Notes under the pieces: generated by a model
Told to the model about the DNA's origin: nothing
Seen by the model: only the letters and a program-made list of their open reading frames with translations
Databases searched by the model: none
Assembly (NCBI RefSeq): GCF_051851475.1
Contig: NZ_JBPUSJ010000003.1
Location: 186,001-250,000 of the forward strand
Direction of reading: 5' to 3'
DNA length: 64,000 bases
Source: Carboxylicivirga taeanensis
Lineage (GTDB): Bacteria; Bacteroidota; Bacteroidia; Bacteroidales; Marinilabiliaceae
Program-made: the position numbers and the translations under genes
Part shown: positions 45,713-55,078 of the stretch, in pieces
Numbering within the stretch: position 1 is the first letter of the stretch
Layout of the letters: each line of letters begins with the position of its first letter

Positions 45713-45751
45713 AAAGGTCGCATCCAGCTTACTGCTGATGATGCGACCTTT
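45713..45751. terminator. Bidirectional terminator between PNP and ribE
   Basis: AAAGGTCGCATC (45713-45724) and GATGCGACCTTT (45740-45751): a perfect 12-bp stem between convergent genes, T-rich on the minus side. Confidence 0.8.
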
Positions 45752-45772
45752 AAATTCGTTTGCCTACACTGA

Positions 45773-46381
45773 CTATTTATTCTGAATAGCCATAATACGG
45801 CTAATGTATTTACCCAGGATATCAAATTCAATGTTAATGGTTGAGCCCACTTCAATCTGGTGAAAGTTAGTAAACTCATGGGTGTAAGGGATGATAGCTA
45901 CCGAGAACTGATCGTCCTTGCTGTTGACTACGGTTAAGCTCACACCATTTACAGTTACCGAACCTTTCTCAACCGTCATATAGCCCTGTGCTGCTTTATC
46001 CTTATCGATAACATACTGAAATGTATAATACCAGCTTCCATCTGCCTCTTTCACATCAATACACTTAGCTGTTTGATCAACGTGCCCCTGCACAATATGC
46101 CCGTCTAAACGACCATTCATGATCATGCTGCGCTCCAGGTTTACCTTATCACCTATTTTTAGTAACCCAAGGTTCGACTTTTCCAATGTCTCCTTAATAG
46201 CCGTTACCGTGTATGTTTTACCTTCTTTTTTGACCACTGTTAGGCATACCCCATTGTGAGCAATGCTCTGATCAATTTTAAGCTCATCGGTAAATGAGCA
46301 CTCCAACGTTAAATGAAGATTTCCTTTATCATGCTCTAAGCCCACTACTACTGCGGCTTCTTCAACAATACCTGAAAACAT
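45773..46381 (-). CDS. ribE: Riboflavin synthase alpha chain
   Basis: A 202-residue enzyme that combines two lumazine molecules into riboflavin. It has the two lumazine-binding repeats of the family: the start MFSGIVEE, SIAHNGVCLTVV (first repeat, about 35-50) and VNGVSLTVVN (second repeat, about 145-155), with the linker DGHIVQGHVD (about 93-102). Usual length. It is monocistronic on the minus strand with the bidirectional terminator immediately downstream. Confidence 0.95.
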   Translation of the reverse strand: MFSGIVEEAAVVVGLEHDKGNLHLTLECSFTDELKIDQSIAHNGVCLTVVKKEGKTYTVTAIKETLEKSNLGLLKIGDKVNLERSMIMNGRLDGHIVQGHVDQTAKCIDVKEADGSWYYTFQYVIDKDKAAQGYMTVEKGSVTVNGVSLTVVNSKDDQFSVAIIPYTHEFTNFHQIEVGSTINIEFDILGKYISRIMAIQNK

Positions 46382-46511
46382 TTTAAAGCTCTTTATGTTA
46401 GAAACTATCTGATTATCTGAACTGCTAAAATACAGATATTATTCGTATTTTTCGGGACATGATAACTAAATCAGTAAAGACTATCGTTAACCAAAAAATA
46501 CGCGTATCAGT

Positions 46512-46916
46512 ATGACCACTATCAAAACAAAATACCTGGGCGGTTTACGTACCGAAAACATCCATCTACAGTCGGGAGCTAAAATTATTACCGATGCTCC
46601 CTGCGACAACCGCGGCAAAGGCCAATCTTTCTCGCCTACCGACCTGCTTTCAACAGCTCTGGGAAATTGTATTTTAACCATTATGGGCATTAAAGCTATG
46701 GATAACAATATTGACATTGAAGGGACCGAGTTAGATATCACAAAAATTATGGCTGAAAATCCGCGTCGTGTGGCAGAAGTGGTCATGGAATTCAAATTTC
46801 CTCAAAAAGGATACACTCAAGAACAAAAAACCATGATAGAAAGCGTGGCGGGAACCAGTCCTGTACCCCTGAGTGTGCATCCCGAACTCAAACAAACCAT
46901 TAAATTTATTTGGTAA
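46512..46916 (+). CDS. OsmC/Ohr-family protein lacking the second cysteine
   Basis: A 134-residue thiol-type peroxidase fold of the OsmC branch, which detoxifies organic hydroperoxides. The first conserved Cys is present (ALGNC, Cys53) as is the FSPTDLL stretch, but the second, normally in CPVSxSL, is replaced by Ser (TSPVPLSVHPE). The usual two-cysteine peroxidase cycle therefore seems unlikely, unless another thiol takes part. The stop is 9 bp before the next gene, so both are in one operon. Confidence 0.85.
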   Translation: MTTIKTKYLGGLRTENIHLQSGAKIITDAPCDNRGKGQSFSPTDLLSTALGNCILTIMGIKAMDNNIDIEGTELDITKIMAENPRRVAEVVMEFKFPQKGYTQEQKTMIESVAGTSPVPLSVHPELKQTIKFIW

Positions 46917-46925
46917 ACAGACACT

Positions 46926-47915
46926 ATGATACTTGTTACCGGAGGAACAGGCCTTGTTGGCGCCCATTTACTGCATGCTCTTACAAAGGAAGGAAAACAA
47001 ATACGAGCCATCTACCGCTCCAAACAATCTCAAAACTATGTAAAAGGTTTATTTCACTTTTATAACAATACAAATTTTGACTCTATTCATTGGGTAAAAG
47101 CCGATCTGCTCGATTATTTCTCGTTAACAGATGCTTTGAGAGGGGTTACCACCGTTTATCACTGTGCCGCCATGGTGTCGTTTAAGCCCAGTGATCGAAT
47201 GACCATGTTCACAGCTAATGTAGATGGTACGGCTAACCTGGTTAATGCAGCCATTGAATCGAAGGTTGACCGGTTTTGCCATGTAAGCTCAATTTCTACC
47301 CTTGGCAAAACACAAAATGGCCAAGCCATTGATGAAACTACCTACTGGCAGAACGATGATAACCATTCGGTGTACTCCCAAAGTAAGTTCAGGGCAGAAA
47401 TGGAAGTATGGCGCGGCACCAAAGAAGGTTTGAAAGCAATTGTCGTCAACCCATCGATTATATTAGGCCCTTGTGCTAACGATAAAAGCTCAGGGCAACT
47501 GATACATGCCTTACGTAAAAACATGTTGTTTTATACGGGTGGCGGAAGTGGATTTGTGGATGTACGTGATGTGGTTAAAGCCATGATTGGGCTTTGTGAG
47601 TCCGAAGCAATTAACGAGCGCTTTATTATCAACAGCGAAAACCTGACTTATTTAGAACTGATGAATACCGCTGCGGGGGTGTTTAACGTGAAAGCTCCGC
47701 GCCTAAGAGCCAATCGCATATTAACCGGTCTGGCCTGGCGATGGGAACGCCTGCAATACATGCTATCGCGAAGGGCCCCAAAAATGACAAAGGAGACAGC
47801 CCGCAGTTCTCAGAACCAATCAAAATTTTCTAGCGATAAACTCCAACAAACTCACCCCATGGCATTTATCTCGATAGAAGAAGCCCTGGAAAACATAAAA
47901 GCCTATCACAGTTAA
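46926..47915 (+). CDS. NAD-dependent epimerase/dehydratase (extended SDR)
   Basis: A 329-residue extended short-chain dehydrogenase. NAD(P)-binding TGGTGLVGAHLLHAL (about 5-19), strand HCAAMVSF, catalytic YSQSK (about 142-146) after SSIST. It is 9 bp behind the OsmC-like gene. Substrate not predictable; relatives act on sterols, dihydroflavonols or NDP-sugars. Confidence 0.88.
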   Translation: MILVTGGTGLVGAHLLHALTKEGKQIRAIYRSKQSQNYVKGLFHFYNNTNFDSIHWVKADLLDYFSLTDALRGVTTVYHCAAMVSFKPSDRMTMFTANVDGTANLVNAAIESKVDRFCHVSSISTLGKTQNGQAIDETTYWQNDDNHSVYSQSKFRAEMEVWRGTKEGLKAIVVNPSIILGPCANDKSSGQLIHALRKNMLFYTGGGSGFVDVRDVVKAMIGLCESEAINERFIINSENLTYLELMNTAAGVFNVKAPRLRANRILTGLAWRWERLQYMLSRRAPKMTKETARSSQNQSKFSSDKLQQTHPMAFISIEEALENIKAYHS

Positions 47916-47919
47916 AATT

Positions 47920-47965
47920 ATTCGACCGCGCCAGAATGATTAAATACATTTGGGCGCAGTCGAAT
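47920..47965. terminator. Hairpin between convergent genes
   Basis: ATTCGAC-c-GCGCC pairs with GGCGC-a-GTCGAAT: 12 bp with one mismatch between the epimerase and second PNP genes. Confidence 0.55.
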
Positions 47966-47974
47966 TCTGTATTT

Positions 47975-48787
47975 TTAAATACGGCTTACCAGCTCCTTAA
48001 TTACCTTAGTCATTTTAGGTTCGGCAGCAGCAGCCACTTCTTGTACTTCTTCATGCGACACCTCAACAATTTGTCCGGGCACGCCTGAATCGGTAATGAT
48101 GGAAATACCAAAGCATTTCATATCCATATGGCGGGCAACAATCACTTCCGGAACAGTTGACATACCCACCGCATCAGCACCTAAAACCCTAAACATCTTG
48201 TATTCAGCCGGCGTTTCAAAGGTCGGCCCTGTGGTTCCTACATACACACCTTGCTTTAACTCAATGCCATTTTCTTTACCAATAGTTAATGCCTCAGCTA
48301 TGAATTGCTTACAGTATGGTTCACTCATATCCGGAAAGCGCGGTCCCAGCTTATTATTATTCTTGCCAATAAGCGGATTATCCCCAAACATATTAATATG
48401 GTCGTTAATCACCATGATGTCGCCAACCACATAATCCGGATTTAAGCCGCCACTGGCGTTAGATACAAATAATGTATTAATGCCCAACTGCTTCATGACA
48501 CGTACAGGAAACGTCACCTGCTTCATATCATACCCTTCATAGTAATGAAAGCGGCCCTGCATGGCCAAAATAGGCACATTATTAATCGACCCGAAAATTA
48601 ATCGACCACTGTGCCCCTCAACGGTTGATACCGGAAAATTGGGAATCTCTTCGTAAGGAATCGATTTTTCTATTTCAATTTCCTGAACCAAACCGCCTAA
48701 GCCCGTTCCAAGAATGATGCCTATCTGAGGTTTCAGATGACTCTGCTGAGACAGATAATCAGCCGTTATTTGAATGGTTTCTAACAT
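47975..48787 (-). CDS. Purine nucleoside phosphorylase, paralogue 2
   Basis: A 270-residue PNP with the standard family residues: GTGLGGL, VEGHSGRLI, GRFHYYEGY, PTFETPAEYKMF with Glu, VGMSTVPEV, ITDSGVP and VSHEEV. It salvages purines by phosphorolysis of nucleosides. The ATG at 48787 is chosen by family length; it overlaps the end of lpxK by 29 bp, so the two are co-transcribed. It is the more standard of the two PNP copies in the window. Confidence 0.94.
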   Translation of the reverse strand: MLETIQITADYLSQQSHLKPQIGIILGTGLGGLVQEIEIEKSIPYEEIPNFPVSTVEGHSGRLIFGSINNVPILAMQGRFHYYEGYDMKQVTFPVRVMKQLGINTLFVSNASGGLNPDYVVGDIMVINDHINMFGDNPLIGKNNNKLGPRFPDMSEPYCKQFIAEALTIGKENGIELKQGVYVGTTGPTFETPAEYKMFRVLGADAVGMSTVPEVIVARHMDMKCFGISIITDSGVPGQIVEVSHEEVQEVAAAAEPKMTKVIKELVSRI

Positions 48788-49796
48788 AGTTTCGAATTCT
48801 ATTTTCAAATTGTTTTTCTTCATTAAAAAGTACCTTCAGCTCAATCGGCACAAACCAGCATTTCTTCTTAATACCATCAGGAAATGCATTCAAACGCACT
48901 GCGTCCTTTTCGGTGGTTAGCAGCACTCTGCCTGGTTTGTTGAGTGTGGCTGCTATTTGAGTAATATCACTACTTGTGAAGTGGTGATGATCGGGGTATA
49001 TCAACTGTTCGACCACCTGAAAACGTTTACTAAGATGATGGAGGAAACCTGATGGCTGGGCGATTCCAGCCAGTGCAACCACCTCATCAGCTGCAAAAGG
49101 GTCGCTGACTGGCTTATTTAACAGAGCTTGCTCTTTACCATACCTTATGCTGGTAAAATATACCTCCTGCGCACTTGTTATCTTTAAATTTCTTAGCCAG
49201 AAGGCTCTTTCATCATCTGAAAAATTGAGCGGACACTTGTTAACAACAATCACATCGGCTCGCACCTGCCCTTTTCGGGTTTCTCTTAAATTACCTGCAG
49301 GAAATGGGCAGTCTTTCCACAATGGCCGGTTATAATCAATCACCAAAATGGATAAGCCGGGCTTAACGTAGCGATGCTGATAGGCATCATCCATCAACAC
49401 CAGCTCCGTGTTGGTTTGATGAAGAATGAGCTCCATGCCTTCCACCCGCTTTTCGGCCACTACCACATTGATATCGGGAAACTTGCTCAACACCTGGAAT
49501 GGCTCATCTCCTATTGTTTCTGCTGTGGACGCAGAATCGGCGAGCAAAGCCCCTTTGGTTTGGCGTTTATAGCCACGGCTGAGCAAACACATTTTGTAAT
49601 CGTACTTCAGCAGACGAATGAGGTATTCGGTAAGCGGCGTTTTTCCCGTGCCACCAACGGTGATATTACCTACCGAGATAAGAGGTATGTTGTAACTTTT
49701 GGCCCTTAAAATACCTGCATCAAACAGTTGATTCCGAAGAGTGGTAATTCCACCGTAAACAATGCTAAAAGGATAAAGGAGTTTGCGAAGCTTCAT
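48759..49796 (-). CDS. lpxK: Tetraacyldisaccharide 4'-kinase
   Basis: A 345-residue membrane-associated kinase of the lipid A pathway; it phosphorylates the 4' position of the disaccharide precursor with ATP. The Walker A loop is unusually glycine-rich, SVGNITVGGTGKTPL (about 41-55), and further conserved parts are LSRGYKR (about 74-80), DDAYQHRYV and TTEKDAVRL. It shows that the organism makes lipid A. It overlaps the PNP gene downstream. Confidence 0.94.
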   Translation of the reverse strand: MKLRKLLYPFSIVYGGITTLRNQLFDAGILRAKSYNIPLISVGNITVGGTGKTPLTEYLIRLLKYDYKMCLLSRGYKRQTKGALLADSASTAETIGDEPFQVLSKFPDINVVVAEKRVEGMELILHQTNTELVLMDDAYQHRYVKPGLSILVIDYNRPLWKDCPFPAGNLRETRKGQVRADVIVVNKCPLNFSDDERAFWLRNLKITSAQEVYFTSIRYGKEQALLNKPVSDPFAADEVVALAGIAQPSGFLHHLSKRFQVVEQLIYPDHHHFTSSDITQIAATLNKPGRVLLTTEKDAVRLNAFPDGIKKKCWFVPIELKVLFNEEKQFENRIRNYVRNHSNNG

Positions 49797-49821
49797 TAAT
49801 AATTATTTGCTTTCAGCCCGA

Positions 49822-49853
49822 CAAAAAAACAGGTCACCCAACGGGCCACCTGT
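49822..49853 (-). terminator. Terminator after sppA
   Basis: On the minus strand ACAGGT..ACCTGT with partly pairing inner bases is followed by seven T. Confidence 0.75.
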
Positions 49854-49869
49854 TCTGCCGTATCTAATA

Positions 49870-51630
49870 TTATCTAATCTCTAAATTATAAGGAATGCGT
49901 GCTTGAATTTGGGGACCATTCTTCAGGTTTTCGAGGGTCTGGAAATACTTATATTCACTCCCCAGCAATGACTTGCCCACAAACATACGTGCCTCTCCTG
50001 TAAGCTCTTTCATAAACTGCTGAACAGGATCTTCCACTTCGGGTAATTCAACCAGTCTGAACTCTTCTAGTTCGGCAGCCTCTTTGGCCAATTCAATCGC
50101 CCGGTTAAGTCCCCCTAGCTCATCCACCAAATCAATATCTACGGCATTAATTCCGCTCCATACACGACCTTGACCAATTTCATCAATATCCTCCTTAGTG
50201 GTTTCACGTCCCTCAGCACAACGTCCGATAAAGGTGTCGTAACCTTTAACAATATAGGCTTGCAGCAGTTCCTTCTCTTCTTTGCGGAAAGGACGTGTAA
50301 AGGACGGCATATCGGCAAACTTGTTGGTTTTTACCACGTCAAAACTCACTCCCAGTTTATTGGTCAGCTCCTCAACATTTGGAATCATGCCAAAAATGCC
50401 AATGGACCCTGTGAGGGTAGTTGGATTAGCCACAATCTTCTCTGCCGCACACGAAATGTAATAGCCCCCCGACGCCGCAAAATTACCCATCGATACAATT
50501 ACCGGCTTTGTTTCCTGCGCCAACTTCACTTCTCGCCAAATAATTTCTGAACCAAGTGCCGAACCGCCCGGCGAGTTTACTCTCAACACAATTGCTTTAA
50601 TGGAGCTATCGCGGCGAGCTTTGCAGATAGTTCTCGACAACTTCTCAGAAACAATTCCTTCTGTTGCTGACATGTCAATATCACCTTCAGCATAAATAAC
50701 GGCTATTTTCTGCCTGATAAAGCCCTTACCATCTGGCACAACCACTTTGGCATAGCGACTGTTTGTTACGGCATCAAGGTCTTCGTCTTCATCAATCCCC
50801 ACCACTTCTTTCAGTTCTTCAATCACTTCATCTTTATACTTGAAGCCATCAATTAATCCGGACGCCAATACGACCTCATCCGATTGGAATGCCAGCATCT
50901 GATCAGCAAAATCGGATATTTGCTCCGGACTTAGTCCGCGCGCTTCAGCAATACCAGCTTTCACATGATCCCACATCGAATTAATGTAAACCTCGGTTTG
51001 CAAACGAGCCGATTCACTCATTTCGTCTAACAAAAAGGGTTCAACAGCCGACTTAAATTTTCCATGCTTAAAAACCTGCATCTCCACCCCAACTTTCTCA
51101 AGGGCCTTTTTAAAAAAAGTGCGCTCAGAGTACATCCCTTTCAATTCGAGCACGCCCGATGGATTAAGGTATACTTTATCAGCCACCGAAGCCAAATAGT
51201 AGGCCTTCTGGGTATAGGCAGGTGCAAAACTATAAATGAACTTCCCTGACGTTTTAAAATCAATCAGCGCATTGCGTATTTCTTCAATGGTGGCATGTCC
51301 TGCTGTAAGCCTTCCAGATTCCAATACAATACCCGAAATATTTTCATCGCGTTGAGCCTTTTCAATATTCTTAAGCAGGCGGTTTAAGCCATCGGGAATA
51401 GGCTCCCCGGTTAAGGATGCCAATGCGTCAGCGAATGGGTCTTCTGTAATTCGGTCAAGAATGGGTCCGTTAAGCTTCAGCAACAGAACCGTTTTTTCAT
51501 TTATCTTTGTATCTTTTTCGCCAAAGGCGGCTATAGCCGAAAGCATTGCAAAAAGAATAATCAGGAGCGTAAAAGCTGCCACTATGCCACCTGCGAAGGT
51601 AGCAAACATGTATTTGAAAAATTTTACCAT
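49870..51630 (-). CDS. sppA: Signal peptide peptidase SppA, 67K type
   Basis: A 586-residue inner-membrane protease that digests cleaved signal peptides. It has one N-terminal anchor (about 8-35) and two tandem S49 domains. The general base is Lys193 in GKFKSAVEPF in the first domain and the nucleophile is Ser387 in NFAASGGYYIS in the second, as in the E. coli long form. It is monocistronic. Confidence 0.94.
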   Translation of the reverse strand: MVKFFKYMFATFAGGIVAAFTLLIILFAMLSAIAAFGEKDTKINEKTVLLLKLNGPILDRITEDPFADALASLTGEPIPDGLNRLLKNIEKAQRDENISGIVLESGRLTAGHATIEEIRNALIDFKTSGKFIYSFAPAYTQKAYYLASVADKVYLNPSGVLELKGMYSERTFFKKALEKVGVEMQVFKHGKFKSAVEPFLLDEMSESARLQTEVYINSMWDHVKAGIAEARGLSPEQISDFADQMLAFQSDEVVLASGLIDGFKYKDEVIEELKEVVGIDEDEDLDAVTNSRYAKVVVPDGKGFIRQKIAVIYAEGDIDMSATEGIVSEKLSRTICKARRDSSIKAIVLRVNSPGGSALGSEIIWREVKLAQETKPVIVSMGNFAASGGYYISCAAEKIVANPTTLTGSIGIFGMIPNVEELTNKLGVSFDVVKTNKFADMPSFTRPFRKEEKELLQAYIVKGYDTFIGRCAEGRETTKEDIDEIGQGRVWSGINAVDIDLVDELGGLNRAIELAKEAAELEEFRLVELPEVEDPVQQFMKELTGEARMFVGKSLLGSEYKYFQTLENLKNGPQIQARIPYNLEIR

Positions 51631-51781
51631 AATGATAGAATTGAGTTTAGTTGTTTTTGATTAGTTCAACACTATTCAAACAAAAGTATTAAAAAATACT
51701 TACAAATAAACTTACATAATACAGCTGCAAATATACTAAACCAATTGGTCGGTTTTTGCATCTAAATAGTTAAATTTTAGG

Positions 51782-52267
51782 ATGAATAATTTTATTTTAT
51801 TGTTAGGTGGAAACCAAAACGACGTGATAGCGACCTGTAAGGAAGCCATCAAACTACTCAGCCATCGTCTGGGCCAACCTGTTCGCAGCTCGGCCTACTA
51901 CGAAAGTGAACCCTGGGGATTTGAGGCCAGCCAGAACTTTATTAATCAGGTAGTTGAATTCACATCCTCCTGCAAACCGCTTGAACTGCTAAACATTACT
52001 CAGGCCATTGAAAAAGAACTGGGACGACAAACAAAAACCGGAACTCACTACGAATCCCGGCCAATTGATATTGATATCTTGTTTATTAACGATCAAATTA
52101 TAGATCTCCCAAGGCTTACTGTTCCACATCCAAAATTGCACGAGCGCCTGTTTACCCTACTCCCCTTATTGGATCATTGGGGCGATTTAGAGCACCCCTT
52201 GCTAAAAAAAACAATCAAACAATTAGCACTTATTTGTCCAGACAAAGGGATTGTTAAGCCTTATTAA
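51782..52267 (+). CDS. folK: Hydroxymethyldihydropterin pyrophosphokinase
   Basis: A 161-residue HPPK that moves pyrophosphate from ATP to 6-hydroxymethyl-7,8-dihydropterin on the folate path. The family signature RPIDIDILFI is present (about 92-101), as are LLLGGNQND at the start, YYESEPWGFE and VPHPKLHERLF. It is a stand-alone enzyme and abuts the convergent upp gene with no gap. Confidence 0.94.
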   Translation: MNNFILLLGGNQNDVIATCKEAIKLLSHRLGQPVRSSAYYESEPWGFEASQNFINQVVEFTSSCKPLELLNITQAIEKELGRQTKTGTHYESRPIDIDILFINDQIIDLPRLTVPHPKLHERLFTLLPLLDHWGDLEHPLLKKTIKQLALICPDKGIVKPY

Positions 52268-52921
52268 TTAGATTTTGCTACCATAAGCTAAATCACCGGC
52301 ATCGCCAATACCTGGAACAATGTAGGATTTGGAATTAAGTTCGGCATCTACAGCCCCTAACCATAAAGTAACCGGCTCATCTTTAAAGATATTTTGAACA
52401 TACTGAACCCCAACTTCACTTGCGATAAGCGATACGATATGAATGTGCCGTGGCTTGCCTTTAACTAATAGAGCTTTGTATGCAAGCTCAATAGAGGTGC
52501 CCGTTGCCAACATCGGGTCACTTAATAACACTATCTTATTATCCAATGATGGCGAAGAAATGTACTCAATATGAATATCAAAATCCCCCTTTTCATTGTA
52601 TTTGCGGTAGGCTGATACGAATGCGTTTTCGGCACGATCAAAATAGTTTAATAAGCCCTGATGCAGCGGCAATCCCGCCCTGAGAATAGAAGCAATAACC
52701 GGCTCTTCTGTCATAACATTTTCTGTGGCAATGCCTAAAGGTGTATTGACATCCTTATCGGCATGTGGCAATACCTTACTAATTTCGTAGGCCAGAATCT
52801 CACCCATGCGCTCGATGTTTCGACGAAAACGCATCGGATCGTTTTGAATAGAAGTGTCACGAACCTCCGCAATAAAGCGATTAAAAATGCTTTGTTGTTG
52901 ATTGAATATTATTGTTTGCAT
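52268..52921 (-). CDS. upp: Uracil phosphoribosyltransferase
   Basis: A 217-residue enzyme that makes UMP from uracil and PRPP. The ATG at 52921 is chosen by family length; the upstream frame would add 16 hydrophobic residues. Motifs: VASILRAGLPLHQGLL, the PRPP loop LLSDPMLATGTSI and the uracil-binding IPGIGDAGDLAYG near the C-terminus. Confidence 0.92.
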   Translation of the reverse strand: MQTIIFNQQQSIFNRFIAEVRDTSIQNDPMRFRRNIERMGEILAYEISKVLPHADKDVNTPLGIATENVMTEEPVIASILRAGLPLHQGLLNYFDRAENAFVSAYRKYNEKGDFDIHIEYISSPSLDNKIVLLSDPMLATGTSIELAYKALLVKGKPRHIHIVSLIASEVGVQYVQNIFKDEPVTLWLGAVDAELNSKSYIVPGIGDAGDLAYGSKI

Positions 52922-52968
52922 TTGGAATTTATTTGCAAAGAAAAGAAAAATAAAAGAGAGTAAATACA

Positions 52969-53844
52969 CTACTCTCTGGTAATCTTCATAATAATCCGTT
53001 CAGCCCTACCTGTTAAAGCAATAAAAATTTGATCGAGAACCTTCCAAAAACGAAATGGCAAAAACCACAACAAGCGGTGAATCTGTAGTTTCATTAAATA
53101 TGAACTATTGCACTTTCTAAACTGAACTTTAAAGCCCTTGGGTGGCACCATACTTTTTAGATTATTCTCATCGAAAGAATGCAGATGGGCATTATGAGGA
53201 GTTGGTTTATTACAATGTATACATAATGACTGTGCAATTTTCTCTTTATAGGGAGTAGATATAATAACATGACCATCCTTTGTAACCGCACCGAGCAACT
53301 TTTTTATAAAAAGCCTGGGTTCCACTACATGCTCCATAACTTCAACAGCAAAAACCCTTTCCAGACTTTCATCTTTAAATGGCAGACATAAGGCATCCCC
53401 TACTACACCAACATGCCGGTCCGAAGGATATAACATTTGCAGCTTTCTTATATTGTCATAAGAAATATCGAACGGTATTATTGTTGCCTTGGTTTTTTTT
53501 AGCACATGCTTTACAAGCCAACCACCTCCACTTCCAATATCAACAAGTGTTTTAGCCTCCTTTATCTGGCCAAGGCTGATAATATTCTGATGTAACCGCT
53601 TATTTTCAATCTTCCAGGCTTCAGGCACTTCCGAAAAATAATCAAAATATTGAGCATCTAACTGATAGTGTTCTACATAAGATTTATCGCTTTTTAAAAC
53701 TATTGGAATCCCCTCTTTTATTTCATAAACGCATTCCTCACTCTCTAATCCAACAAGCGTATGCGCATCTTTAACCTTTAAAGCTGAACCACTAATCGGA
53801 TCTTTTAGCAAATTGTTAACTAGATAAGTTAGTGCTTTTTTCAT
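52969..53844 (-). CDS. SAM-dependent methyltransferase with Trm112-like N-terminus
   Basis: A 291-residue class I methyltransferase. Residues 1-50 look like a Trm112-type module without its cysteines (LLKDPISGSALKV..GIPIVL). The SAM-binding motif is VDIGSGGGWLV (about 100-110), followed by a Methyltransf_11-type body with VMEHVVEPRLFIKKLL. A C-terminal hydrophobic part suggests membrane contact. The gene overlaps the flippase gene by 29 bp, so it probably acts on a lipid-linked sugar or surface glycan. Confidence 0.82.
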   Translation of the reverse strand: MKKALTYLVNNLLKDPISGSALKVKDAHTLVGLESEECVYEIKEGIPIVLKSDKSYVEHYQLDAQYFDYFSEVPEAWKIENKRLHQNIISLGQIKEAKTLVDIGSGGGWLVKHVLKKTKATIIPFDISYDNIRKLQMLYPSDRHVGVVGDALCLPFKDESLERVFAVEVMEHVVEPRLFIKKLLGAVTKDGHVIISTPYKEKIAQSLCIHCNKPTPHNAHLHSFDENNLKSMVPPKGFKVQFRKCNSSYLMKLQIHRLLWFLPFRFWKVLDQIFIALTGRAERIIMKITRE

Positions 53845-55078
53845 ATTTATCTGTCTCCTTATATATAACTGATACTAATATCAGCCCCATTATCGTGCTA
53901 AGTAAAGAAAATGCACCTATTGTACCAATAAACTGTATTTTCAAAAAATAGCATGCCAAAAACAATAGACACCTTAAGATTAGTTGAAGAATTTCAAAAA
54001 CCACCCAACGCTTCTGAATAGAAAGGATGGTAATAAGCGATGAAATCGGTGTCTTTACAAAATTGACGATCAGCCAAACCAATAAGACGTTAAGCAGATC
54101 TATTGACAGCTCCCATTTTTCAGGTATGAAGCCCTTTGATACAATTGCTATTAAAAAAACAGTTAGATATAATCCAACGCCAAGAACCAACATTTTCTTA
54201 ATAAATTGTTTTAAAGAATCCATAATGCTTGCCTTTTTCTGATACAATTCCGACATCCGCTTAAAAAGGAATTGGGTATTTACCTGTGAGATTAGAAGAA
54301 CCGGAAACAATATGGTCTTAAATAAGATGCCATAGTTAGCAACGTATTCTTTCCCAAATAGTATTGGAATAATTAAAAAAGGCAGTTGATTTGACAATAT
54401 ATTGATTGGGGCAATTAAAGTATTATAAACTAAAACATCTGCATATTTCGTGTAAAAAGAGACGATAATGTTGATTGAGATGCCTTTGACCACATTCCAA
54501 ACGGCAGGTAAATGCCTCCATAAAAGCGCAATCAGTAATACTGCCTGGCTATATATATAGGCGTTTATCAGGCTATTGGTTTTAGCCTTAAAGATGAACA
54601 TTGACACTATAACCAAGCTAAATACGCTTATTTTGATAGTTTTTGCGAGAGAAATTAAGCCATATTTCCCTGTAGCTATATTTAGTTGCTCTGCCGAAAT
54701 AATGATACTATGCAGAACAACAGTAACCGGCAAAAACCAGAACAAATACCGATACGGAATATCAGGATTTATGCCACTCATTAATACACTCAAAAGCAAG
54801 GTTCCAACAACACTCCATGCAAGAATTATACAGACACTGATGACAAAGTTTCGCAATTGCAACCTGCGATCGGAAACCAACATTATTGTCAGATGGGATT
54901 GCATTGATGCGACTGATGCCCCGGTTTCTGTTAACGCGATAAGAATAAAGAAGTCGGCGATTTCCTCCAGCGAAACATAGCGGGCCGCAAAAAAGAAAAT
55001 TATCAGATTAAACCCTTGTGCAACAAGAGAACCATAATAAAGAGAGATGAATTCTTTTATAGATCTTATATGCCTCAC
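53816..55078 (-). CDS. Wzx-like oligosaccharide flippase
   Basis: A 420-residue integral membrane protein of the polysaccharide-transporter (MATE/Wzx-like) superfamily with about 12 hydrophobic segments. It begins with a short cytoplasmic tail (IRSIKEFISLYYGSLVAQGFN) typical of Wzx proteins. The start is GTG at 55078, sharing bases with the TGA of the upstream gene (GTGA), which means translational coupling. It likely moves lipid-linked glycans across the inner membrane. Confidence 0.82.
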   Translation of the reverse strand: MRHIRSIKEFISLYYGSLVAQGFNLIIFFFAARYVSLEEIADFFILIALTETGASVASMQSHLTIMLVSDRRLQLRNFVISVCIILAWSVVGTLLLSVLMSGINPDIPYRYLFWFLPVTVVLHSIIISAEQLNIATGKYGLISLAKTIKISVFSLVIVSMFIFKAKTNSLINAYIYSQAVLLIALLWRHLPAVWNVVKGISINIIVSFYTKYADVLVYNTLIAPINILSNQLPFLIIPILFGKEYVANYGILFKTILFPVLLISQVNTQFLFKRMSELYQKKASIMDSLKQFIKKMLVLGVGLYLTVFLIAIVSKGFIPEKWELSIDLLNVLLVWLIVNFVKTPISSLITILSIQKRWVVFEILQLILRCLLFLACYFLKIQFIGTIGAFSLLSTIMGLILVSVIYKETDKYEKSTNLSS

